In this document: positions 27,218-35,442 of the stretch, piece after piece | Layout of the letters: each line of letters starts with the position of its first letter | How positions within the stretch are numbered: the stretch's first letter is position 1 | Assembly: GCA_018262715.1 (NCBI GenBank) | Contig: JADFDS010000011.1 | Coordinates: 227,760 to 291,759 of the forward strand | DNA length: 64,000 bases | Direction: 5' to 3' | Origin: Bacteroidota bacterium | Lineage (GTDB): Bacteria; Bacteroidota; Bacteroidia; Bacteroidales; VadinHA17 | Notes under the pieces: generated by a model | Seen by the model: the letters and a program-made list of their open reading frames with translations, nothing else | Told to the model about the DNA's origin: nothing | Databases searched by the model: none | Program-made: the position numbers and the translations under genes

Positions 27218-28253
27218 ATGAGTAAACTTTATTTAGAAATAGTTCTTCATCTTCAATGAATTGCACCCTGACGGGCAGGTAATGTAACGCCTGCCTGACA
27301 TGGTCTGCAATATTAGTGATTTCTTTTAACCTGACGCCATCCTTGGCAGTGGTTACGATTATTTTGTCTGGCCCGCTCATTGCATTGAAGGCAGAGGTTA
27401 TTCTGCCGATATCTGCGGTGTTGTAAGCGTGGTGATCGGGGAAGGCAAGATGGTTAACGTGACCTGCGATGCTCCCGAGGTATTCTTCCAGTGGTGCCGG
27501 GTTGGCTATTCCTGTCACAAGGAGCACGGATGTGGTTCGCCGGATCGCGCCTGCGCTTTCGCTGTAAAGGTGAAGGGGCCGCCCGTAAGCGAGGGAGGTA
27601 AAGAAAATGGTCTCGCATGGACCTGCTGCAATCAGCTCTCTCCTGATCTCCTCCCTGACAGATGGTGAGGTCACTTCAGGAGTTTTGGTCACAATTACCG
27701 CATCGGCCCTTCTGACGGCTTTTATATGCTCGCGCAGCATCCCCAGGGGCAGCAGACGGTCACGTGTCATCAGCCTGTTGAAGTCGGTAAGTATGATATT
27801 CATTCCGGCTCTGACTGCCCTGTGCTGAAAGCCGTCATCAAGGACCACAACCCTGGTACCGGGGTCTGTCAGCATGATTTCCCTGATGCCGTTTACCCTG
27901 TCGCGGTCAACGAAGACCTGTGCCTGAGGAAGGCTCCGTGCCATCAGCAGCGGCTCGTCTCCTGAGGCGGCGGTGGTACTGTCAGCGGTGACCCTCATGA
28001 ATCCGCGGCTCCTGCGCAGGTACCCGCGGCTGAGCACGGCCACAGAGCCCGGTGATGAAAGTTTTTCAGCCAGGTAAATCACATGCGGTGTCTTGCCCGT
28101 ACCCCCGGCTGTGATATTCCCCACGCAGATAACCGGAACGCTGAATGAATGGCTCCGGAAGATACCGAGGTCATAGAGCCTGTTCCTCACTGCCACGGCC
28201 ATGCCGTAGATCTTTGAAACGGCCCACAGGAAAAGCTTCCCCGGCATTATCAT
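27189..28253 (-). CDS. lpxK: Tetraacyldisaccharide 4'-kinase
   Basis: VPVICVGNITAGGTGKTPHVIYLAEKL...VAVLSRGYLRRSRGF...DDGFQHRAV. Confidence 0.93.
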   Translation of the reverse strand: MIMPGKLFLWAVSKIYGMAVAVRNRLYDLGIFRSHSFSVPVICVGNITAGGTGKTPHVIYLAEKLSSPGSVAVLSRGYLRRSRGFMRVTADSTTAASGDEPLLMARSLPQAQVFVDRDRVNGIREIMLTDPGTRVVVLDDGFQHRAVRAGMNIILTDFNRLMTRDRLLPLGMLREHIKAVRRADAVIVTKTPEVTSPSVREEIRRELIAAGPCETIFFTSLAYGRPLHLYSESAGAIRRTTSVLLVTGIANPAPLEEYLGSIAGHVNHLAFPDHHAYNTADIGRITSAFNAMSGPDKIIVTTAKDGVRLKEITNIADHVRQALHYLPVRVQFIEDEELFLNKVYSYAGKDYQNR

Positions 28254-28254
28254 C

Positions 28255-30024
28255 CTAGCGGATTTCCAGGTAGTATGGCATTGCAGCCTGTATTCCTCCG
28301 GAGGAGATGATGTCCTTCAGGTCGAAGTAATACCTTGAGACTTCTCCCAGTTCCTGGCGGATGGCCTTCGCCCTGATACCGCCGGCAAGTTCCTTCAGCA
28401 GCTTTGTATAAAGGTCTGCGCTCTCCGGCTTTTCTATAGTTCTGTATTCCTCCAGCCCGGCAAGGGTGGCAGCTTCACTGATTGCGTCCCTGAGCCCGCC
28501 GAACGAGTCGACAAGGCCGATGGGAATTGCGTCGGCGCCGCTCCAGACGTGGCCCTGTCCTATGCTGTCAACTGCAGGCTGGCTCATCTCGCGGCCTGCG
28601 GCAACCACACCGGTGAAGGTGTTGTATGTCCGTTCCACATTGTCCTGAAGGGCATCCTTTTCAAAGGCACTGAGCGGACGGGTCAGCGAAGGTGAGTCAG
28701 AGTGTGCGTTTGTGCGCACCACATCGGAGCTTATTCCCAGCTTCTTGTCAAGGAGTGTCTGTGCGTTGGGGATAAGGCCGAAGACGCCTATCGATCCGGT
28801 TATGGTAACGGGTGATGCAATTATCTTCCGCCCGGCGGCAGCGATATAGTAACCTCCGCTGGCGGCATAGTTGCCCATGGAGACCACAACAGGCTTGACT
28901 TTGTCAGTCAGCTCCACTTCACGCCATATCTGGTCGGAGGCTATGGCATTGCCGCCGCGCGAATTGACCCGGAAGACGATTGCCTTTACAGTGGAGTCTA
29001 GCCGGAGCTTGCGAAGCTCCTCCGCATACCTGTTGCCGCCGATGTTTGTATCATCGCCTTCACCCATGACTATGCTGCCCTCGGCGAAGAGAACCGCTAT
29101 CTTGTCTTTCCCTGTTACGGTGCTGTGCTTCACGGTAACGTTTGAATACTTTGACATTGAGACATAATTTATCTTCTTGCCACTGTCAATCCCTGCTGCA
29201 GTCCTGATACTGTCTTCGAGCTGATCACGATAAATGGTGCCGTCAATCAGCCCGGCGGCGGTCATAAGTGCAGCGTCATATCCCGCAAGTGAATCGGCGA
29301 GGCTCATTATCTTTTCGGCGGGTACGCCGCGGGTCTCAGAAACCGACTTCACCACATGTTCCCATATCGAGCCCATGTACCCGGATATCTGGAGGCGGTT
29401 CTCGTCGCTCAGCCTGTCGAGCATATAAGGTTCCACGGCCCCCTTGAATTTGCCGTGTCTTATTACCTGGACATCAACGCCCAGCTTTTCCAGGGCATCC
29501 TTATAAAAGGTGACTTCGGCGGCCAGCCCCTTGAAGTCGAACATTGAGGTGGGGTTGATCCAGATGGCGTCTGCAGCTGTTGAGATGAAATAGCTCTCCT
29601 GCATCAGCAAATAATCTGAATAGGAATAGATAAATTTCCCGCTCTTTTTAAATTCAAGCAGTGCGCTGCGCAGCTCGTCAGCTGTTGCCCATCCCGAGGG
29701 CATGGTTCCGTTCTCGATCAGAATGCCGCTCACCTTCTCATCTTCAGCTGCCTTCTTCAGGTTACTGAGCAACTCGTTGAGGCCCGGGGTCTGTGTAAAG
29801 GACATTGTCACCGGGTCAAGCATTGCCAGCGGATTGCTCTGTGAGCGGTCAGGGATCATAGCTCCGGTCTTTATTACGAGCACTGATTTTTCGGGGATTA
29901 CCACCGATTTCTTTCCTGCCGCTGCCATCCCGGAGAAGACCGAGAGCATGACCACAAAAAAGAGGATGCTGGTGATAATTATTCCTGCTATAACAGCCAG
30001 GACCATTTTAAGGAAGGTTTTCAT
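28255..30024 (-). CDS. sppA: Signal peptide peptidase SppA, 67K type
   Basis: N-terminal TM; VKPVVVSMGNYAASGGYYIAAAGRKIIASPVTITGSIGVFG. Confidence 0.93.
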   Translation of the reverse strand: MKTFLKMVLAVIAGIIITSILFFVVMLSVFSGMAAAGKKSVVIPEKSVLVIKTGAMIPDRSQSNPLAMLDPVTMSFTQTPGLNELLSNLKKAAEDEKVSGILIENGTMPSGWATADELRSALLEFKKSGKFIYSYSDYLLMQESYFISTAADAIWINPTSMFDFKGLAAEVTFYKDALEKLGVDVQVIRHGKFKGAVEPYMLDRLSDENRLQISGYMGSIWEHVVKSVSETRGVPAEKIMSLADSLAGYDAALMTAAGLIDGTIYRDQLEDSIRTAAGIDSGKKINYVSMSKYSNVTVKHSTVTGKDKIAVLFAEGSIVMGEGDDTNIGGNRYAEELRKLRLDSTVKAIVFRVNSRGGNAIASDQIWREVELTDKVKPVVVSMGNYAASGGYYIAAAGRKIIASPVTITGSIGVFGLIPNAQTLLDKKLGISSDVVRTNAHSDSPSLTRPLSAFEKDALQDNVERTYNTFTGVVAAGREMSQPAVDSIGQGHVWSGADAIPIGLVDSFGGLRDAISEAATLAGLEEYRTIEKPESADLYTKLLKELAGGIRAKAIRQELGEVSRYYFDLKDIISSGGIQAAMPYYLEIR

Positions 30025-30095
30025 CTCTGTACTATTGAATTAATTGACCAAATTATAAAAAAAACAGGCATCTTTAAAGGCCTGAACTACAAGTC

Positions 30096-30608
30096 ATGAA
30101 ATTATCAGCCTGTTCAGAGGTCATCGCGGGCCTCGGAAGCAACCTGGGAGACAGGTATGCAGCCCTTCAGCGGGCGCTGGAGCTGCTCGGGGAGGAGGCG
30201 GGAGAGATCACTGCGCTCTCCTCTGTCTGGGAGACCGAGCCATGGGGTTTTGATGCCGATGAAAAGTTTCTGAACATGGTTGCTGTGATAAAGACCAGCC
30301 GCAGGCCGGCACAGCTCATGCAGCTTTTCAGGTCAATCGAGGGGCGCATGGGGCGGAAGCGCAGCGGCGGAGGTAAATATGAGTCGCGTATCATTGACCT
30401 TGACATTCTCTTATGGGAGGAAAGGGTCATTTCCATTCCCGGGCTTGAGGTTCCTCATCCGAAGATAGCTGACAGGAGGTTCGTCCTGGAACCGCTCTCG
30501 GAGGTGGCCCCTGCAGCTGTTCATCCGGTCACAGGGCTGACGGTGGCTGAGATGCTACAGCTCTGTGCAGACAATTCCGATGTCAGGCTGGCTGCCCGTC
30601 AGTTATAA
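30096..30608 (+). CDS. folK: 2-amino-4-hydroxy-6-hydroxymethyldihydropteridine diphosphokinase
   Basis: AGLGSNLGDRYAALQRALELL...VWETEPWGF...RIIDLDILLWEERV...LEVPHPKIADRRFVLEPLSEVAP. Confidence 0.93.
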   Translation: MKLSACSEVIAGLGSNLGDRYAALQRALELLGEEAGEITALSSVWETEPWGFDADEKFLNMVAVIKTSRRPAQLMQLFRSIEGRMGRKRSGGGKYESRIIDLDILLWEERVISIPGLEVPHPKIADRRFVLEPLSEVAPAAVHPVTGLTVAEMLQLCADNSDVRLAARQL

Positions 30609-30697
30609 AGAAGGCCGCGGAATCAGCTGTCACCAGGGATGAATCAGGCCGGTTGCCAACCTGGTGCTGTGATGAACCAGCCGGATGCCGGCCGGTT

Positions 30698-31375
30698 TCA
30701 CATTGCCCCGTTGTCAGCAAAACTGTAATAATCCTTCCCGGCCACGATAAGGTGGTCAAGCAGCTGGATATCCATCAGCGCACCTGCCTCCTTAATCTTC
30801 TGGGTGATGCGGATGTCAGAGTCGCTTGGGCTGGTGTTCCCCGAAGGGTGGTTATGGCAGATGACGAGCCCGGATGCGAGTGTCTCGATCGCTTTTTTCA
30901 TGACAATGCGTACGTCGGTGACTGTACCGCTTACGCCTCCCTGGCTGATTTTCATCCTGCCTGTCACCCGGTTTGCCCTGTTGAGGAAGAGGATCCAGAA
31001 CTCCTCATGAGAGAGGTCTTCCATCAGGGGGCTGATAATGCTGAACACGTCGGCTGATGAGCGTATCTGCGGATTATCAGCGGCTTCAGCCATTTTTCGT
31101 CGTCGGCCCAGTTCGAGGGCTGCAGCGATGGTGACCGCTTTAGCTTCACCCATCCCTTTGATTTTCCGTATCTCGCCGGCGCTGAGTCTTCCCAGCTGGC
31201 CGAGTGAGTTACCGGCCATGGCCAGCAGTTCGCGTGCCAGGTCCAGGGCTGAGTTATTCCTGGTACCTGATCCTATGAGAATGGCTAACAGCTCAGCATC
31301 GCTGAGGCTTGAGGGGCCCTTGTTCCAGAGCCGTTCACGGGGCCTGTCCTCGACAGCCCAGTCTGTGATCTTCAT
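30698..31375 (-). CDS. radC: RadC-family JAB-domain protein
   Basis: WAVEDRPRERLWNKGPSSLSDAELLAILIGSGTRNNSALDLARELL...HNHPSGNTSPSDSDIRITQ; start at internal Met. Confidence 0.93.
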   Translation of the reverse strand: MKITDWAVEDRPRERLWNKGPSSLSDAELLAILIGSGTRNNSALDLARELLAMAGNSLGQLGRLSAGEIRKIKGMGEAKAVTIAAALELGRRRKMAEAADNPQIRSSADVFSIISPLMEDLSHEEFWILFLNRANRVTGRMKISQGGVSGTVTDVRIVMKKAIETLASGLVICHNHPSGNTSPSDSDIRITQKIKEAGALMDIQLLDHLIVAGKDYYSFADNGAM

Positions 31376-31411
31376 TGACATGCAGCAAAACAATTTATCC
31401 CGGCTGCAATA

Positions 31412-31447
31412 TAAAAAAAACAGCCGTCACAAGGAAATGACGGCTGT
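31412..31447 (-). terminator. Rho-independent terminator of rpsT
   Basis: acagccgtca caaggaaa tgacggctgt with a T-run in minus orientation (aaaaaaaa on +). Confidence 0.8.
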
Positions 31448-31467
31448 GAAATATTTGGAGTAGAACC

Positions 31468-31722
31468 CTATTTCAGGCTCTGAGCGTGTTTCGTTATTGA
31501 AGACTTGAGGTTGGAAGCCTTGTTCTTATGGATGACGTTTTTCTTTGCCAGCTTGTCAAGCATGGCATTAAGTTCGGGAAGCATCTTTTCTGCCTCTGTC
31601 TTCTCGGTGGTACTGCGCATCTTCTTGAGCGAGTTACGCATCGTACGGGCGTAGTACTTGTTGTCTTCCTTCCTTGTCTCGGCCTGTCTTACGGCTTTGA
31701 GTGCTGACTTATGGTTAGCCAT
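31468..31722 (-). CDS. rpsT: 30S ribosomal protein S20
   Basis: [35 protein letters not shown]...[22 protein letters not shown]. Confidence 0.96.
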   Translation of the reverse strand: MANHKSALKAVRQAETRKEDNKYYARTMRNSLKKMRSTTEKTEAEKMLPELNAMLDKLAKKNVIHKNKASNLKSSITKHAQSLK

Positions 31723-31745
31723 TTTTGTTGTTTATTGTAATTTAG

Positions 31746-31817
31746 TAGTCCATAGGGGAATCGAACCCCTGTTACCAGGATGAAAACCTGACGTCCTAAC
31801 CACTAGACGAATGGACC
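31746..31817 (-). tRNA. tRNA-Glu (TTC)
   Basis: GGTCCATTCGTCTAGTGGTTAGGACGTCAGGTTTTCATCCTGGTAACAGGGGTTCGATTCCCCTATGGACTA. Confidence 0.93.
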
Positions 31818-31934
31818 TTAAAGAACTTAAAAAAGCGGATGCAAAGATCGCATCTTTTTTTTAATCTGCAAAAAAATATGCAGAAAAAATGCTTCTTATT
31901 CTGATCCGCTCCGAAATGACAATGCAGGGCCTTC

Positions 31935-32405
31935 TCAGAAGACGTACCTTACTGAGAATCCGCCGTTCCAGTAGAAGAAGCCCGGTCCGCTGGTGAGCTG
32001 AATGGAGGGGCCTACTCCGAAGCCGAGGTTCAGCGGTATGTCATCAAATGTGTACTCCAGTCCTATTATCCCGTCAACACCGAGAAGGATACCGGTGCTG
32101 TATTCATTCTTCCAGTAATCATTCCAGAATCCGACATGTGCTCCGGGACCGATGAACCAGTCGAGATTGGGAGTCCAGTCAGTAGGATTCTGCCACTGGT
32201 AGAATCCGGTTACTGCAAAGTTATGACCCCAGTAACCAGTTCCTGCAATCAGTTCAAGTGCGTTGGTGCTGTTGAGGAATGTCTTGAAGGTAATACCTGA
32301 AGGATCACCTCCCCTGAGGCCAATGGCTGATTTGTAACTCTGAGCCTGCACTCCGAAAGTCAGTGCTGCCAGTACCAGTATGACAGTCAGTGTTCTTTTC
32401 ATCAT
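31935..32405 (-). CDS. Small outer-membrane beta-barrel-like secreted protein
   Basis: Signal peptide (MKRTLTVILVLAALTFGVQAQ), aromatic/Gly-rich body ending in SVRYVF. Confidence 0.65.
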   Translation of the reverse strand: MMKRTLTVILVLAALTFGVQAQSYKSAIGLRGGDPSGITFKTFLNSTNALELIAGTGYWGHNFAVTGFYQWQNPTDWTPNLDWFIGPGAHVGFWNDYWKNEYSTGILLGVDGIIGLEYTFDDIPLNLGFGVGPSIQLTSGPGFFYWNGGFSVRYVF

Positions 32406-32471
32406 AATTTTGTTTAGTTTGTATTGAACTTGCAAATATATATTTATCTAACAGATTCGGGAAAATTTTGT

Positions 32472-33281
32472 TTATTTAAAGAGCAACAGACTGAGCGCCA
32501 TCACGGCCATACCTGAGACAAGGCCATATATAGAAAGGTGGTGCTCGCCGTATTTCTCTGCTGCCGGCAGCAATTCGTCGAGTGAGATAAATACCATGAT
32601 TCCGGCAACGAATGAAAAGAGCACGCCCATAAGCGTGTCCGTCATGATCGGGAGGAGCAGCAGATAACCTGCGAGGGCTCCTACCGGTTCGGCAATGCCG
32701 CTCAGAAAGGAGAGCCTGAATGCTTTTCTCTTGCTGCCTGTGGCATAATATACCGGCACTGAGACGGCTATGCCTTCAGGGATGTTGTGTATTGCCACAG
32801 CTACGGCAATAGCTATACCTATCTGAGGGTCAGAAAGTGCTGCAGTGAATGTTGCCAGCCCTTCGGGGAAGTTGTGTATCCCAATGGCGATGGCAGTCAT
32901 TGCTCCCATGCGAAGCAGCCTGCCACTTCTCTGTTCCTCCTCGCCTCCTTCGATCTTTTTGAACTCATGAGGGTTCTCCTGTGACGGGATGAGTTTGTCA
33001 ATGATGCCTATGAGGGCTATGCCGGCAAAGAAGGCGATTACGGCTGCCCACCATCCCTGGCGCATGCCCATTGCTTCGGTCAGCACTTCGCGGCCCTTGA
33101 CAAAGATCTCAACGAAAGCCACATATATCATCACACCGGCTGAGAAGCCCAGGCTAAGAGTGAGAAACCTGGTGTTGGTCTTCTTTGCGAAGAATGCAAT
33201 CGTACTGCCCACACCGGTTGACAGCCCGGCAAACAGAGTAAGCAGGAACGCAAAAAGTACTGTGTTGAAGTCGGGGTTCAT
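32472..33281 (-). CDS. zupT: ZIP-family zinc transporter (ZupT-like)
   Basis: [13 protein letters not shown]...[16 protein letters not shown]; multiple TM segments. Confidence 0.92.
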   Translation of the reverse strand: MNPDFNTVLFAFLLTLFAGLSTGVGSTIAFFAKKTNTRFLTLSLGFSAGVMIYVAFVEIFVKGREVLTEAMGMRQGWWAAVIAFFAGIALIGIIDKLIPSQENPHEFKKIEGGEEEQRSGRLLRMGAMTAIAIGIHNFPEGLATFTAALSDPQIGIAIAVAVAIHNIPEGIAVSVPVYYATGSKRKAFRLSFLSGIAEPVGALAGYLLLLPIMTDTLMGVLFSFVAGIMVFISLDELLPAAEKYGEHHLSIYGLVSGMAVMALSLLLFK

Positions 33282-33357
33282 TGCTGTTTCAGCATTGCTA
33301 TATCATCAGTCAAAAATACCAAAATTGGTTATCTTGCATCCGTTAAAGGGCCATAAA

Positions 33358-34197
33358 ATGAAATTATCTCTTTTCAACATATCAAATTTCCGGGTTGATG
33401 GCGGGGCGATGTTCGGGGTGATCCCGAAGGCCCTCTGGAGCCGGCAGATGCAGTCAGACGAGTTGAATACCATTGAGTTGTCGCTCACCTCGCTTGTCAT
33501 TGAGGCCGAAAAGAGGGTCATTCTCGTTGATGCGGGTTGGGGTGACAAGCAGGATGAAAAGTTCTTCCGTCACGCCTATCTTCATGGCGGATCAGGGCTT
33601 GCCGGCGGTCTGGCGGAATGCGGTTACAGACCTGAGGATATCACGGATGTGATAATCACCCATCTGCATGCCGACCATTGCGGAGGTTGTTTTGTAAACG
33701 CACCGGGAGGCGGCACCGTACCTTTTTTCCCCAATGCCGCCTGGCACATAAGCCGTGCCCAGTGGGAATGGGCAAATGAATCAAACCTCCGTGAGGAGGA
33801 TGCTTTTCTTCCCGAGAACATCAGGCCATTCGGCGAAGGCGGAAGGCTGAACATTGTTGAGGAGCCCGGCGAACTGTGCCCGGGAGTGTCACTGAGGATA
33901 TGCTACGGCCATACTCCGGGAATGCTCATTCCTGTAATATACTATCGCGGCAGGACATGGGTATACACCGGTGACCTCATCCCCACGGTTGCGCATATCC
34001 CGTTACTTTGGAACATGGCTTATGATCTCCTTCCCCTCGTAACAATTGCCGAAAAACAGGAGATACTTCAGGAGGCCCTGGTGAATGACTGGATGCTGAT
34101 ATTCCAGCATGATCCGGCCTGTGAATGCTGTACTCTTACGGAAACACCGAAAGGGATCAGGGTGGGAAGAAAGGGGAGGCTTGCCGATTTTACCTGA
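33358..34197 (+). CDS. MBL-fold metallohydrolase
   Basis: MKLSLFNISNFRVDGGAMFGVIPKALW...VIITHLHADHCGG...YTGDLIP...FQHDP; start at the ATG at 33358 rather than the ORF-track start. Confidence 0.85.
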   Translation: MKLSLFNISNFRVDGGAMFGVIPKALWSRQMQSDELNTIELSLTSLVIEAEKRVILVDAGWGDKQDEKFFRHAYLHGGSGLAGGLAECGYRPEDITDVIITHLHADHCGGCFVNAPGGGTVPFFPNAAWHISRAQWEWANESNLREEDAFLPENIRPFGEGGRLNIVEEPGELCPGVSLRICYGHTPGMLIPVIYYRGRTWVYTGDLIPTVAHIPLLWNMAYDLLPLVTIAEKQEILQEALVNDWMLIFQHDPACECCTLTETPKGIRVGRKGRLADFT

Positions 34198-34203
34198 ACG
34201 GCA

Positions 34204-35217
34204 TTACCTGGTTGATGAAGAACCCCGTATCACCAGTTCTGAGGTGATGATCTTTTTCTGAACAGGACCGCGGCGGTTCTCAATGCGGTCAATCAGCAGC
34301 CTTGCAGCCAATTGTCCCATCTCAAACCCCTTCTGGTCAACGGATGTCAGGCCCGGATCTGTCAGGGTGGCAATCTGGCTGTTGGTGAATCCAACGACGG
34401 AAATATCTTCAGGGATCCTCAGTCCGTGCCTTTTGACTATCATGAGAGTTTGTGCTGCCGTCAGGTCATTTACGGCAAAAAATGCATCAGGTCTCGGGGT
34501 GCGTGTCAGTAATGCGGGGATAATCCTCTCGGCGCTTTGGATATCATCGCATTTGACGATATCTTCATCCTGAGGAGTGAGGCGGTACTCCTTCATTGCC
34601 TTCAGATAGCCGTTGAGCCTGTTACGGGCTATTGCCAGCCGGGGCGGGCCTGCAAGGTGAACGATGCGCTTCTTTCCCGTGCGGAGCAGATGGATCACAG
34701 CCTTGTATGATCCGGTCTCGTCATCAATGACAACACTGTCGGTGTCAATCTCTTCAGCGGCCCTGTCAAAGAAAACCAGCGGTATATCCTTTTCAGTTAT
34801 GCTCCGGTAATGCCTGAAGTCTGTAGTGGTCTTGGCAACAGATGCAAGGATGCCGTCAACGCGGCTGGAAAGAAGAGTCTTAATGTTCTTAACCTCATGC
34901 TCCCACATCTCATTGCTCTGGCAGAGAATCATGTTGTAATCACGCCGGTAGACCACATCCTCGATACCGCTGATGACTGTTGAGAAGAAATAATGTACGA
35001 CATCAGGGATGATCACCCCGATAGTTTTTGAGGATCCGCTCTTCAGGCTCAGGGCGATGGGATTGGGTCTGTAGTTCCAGCGTTCGGCAAGTTCATTGAC
35101 GGCATCGCGGGTAGCCTGGCTGATGTCAGGATGATCTTTCAGGGCCCTTGATACAGTTGAGGGAGAAATTCCGAGTTCGCGTGCGATGTCCTTTATTGTG
35201 ATGTTTTCCCTGCTCAT
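34204..35217 (-). CDS. LacI-family transcriptional regulator
   Basis: ITIKDIARELGISPSTVSRALKDHPDISQATRDAVNELAERWNYRPNPIALSLKSGSSKTIGVIIPDV. Confidence 0.95.
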   Translation of the reverse strand: MSRENITIKDIARELGISPSTVSRALKDHPDISQATRDAVNELAERWNYRPNPIALSLKSGSSKTIGVIIPDVVHYFFSTVISGIEDVVYRRDYNMILCQSNEMWEHEVKNIKTLLSSRVDGILASVAKTTTDFRHYRSITEKDIPLVFFDRAAEEIDTDSVVIDDETGSYKAVIHLLRTGKKRIVHLAGPPRLAIARNRLNGYLKAMKEYRLTPQDEDIVKCDDIQSAERIIPALLTRTPRPDAFFAVNDLTAAQTLMIVKRHGLRIPEDISVVGFTNSQIATLTDPGLTSVDQKGFEMGQLAARLLIDRIENRRGPVQKKIITSELVIRGSSSTR

Positions 35218-35297
35218 ATGAGACGGAGCTATTAGATGTTAAATATAATAAAAAATTTGCTATCCGGGGGATCATGAAAATATGCCTCGTCCTCAAT

Positions 35298-35311
35298 TCA
35301 AACGTTTGCGG
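35298..35311. promoter_or_regulatory. Candidate LacI-type operator TCAAACGTTTGCGG
   Basis: Contains CAAACGTTTG palindrome; 13/14 match to TCAAACGTTTTCGG at 53652. Confidence 0.6.
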
Positions 35312-35442
35312 TAACGATTGCGGAAAAAAGCTGAAAAAGAGTTGGTTAACTCTGAAAAAAGGTGGACTTTTATCGTCCCAAACCTGGACTATTAAATTTA
35401 GCAATAACAACAATTCTGAAAAGTAATTAAACTGATCTATTT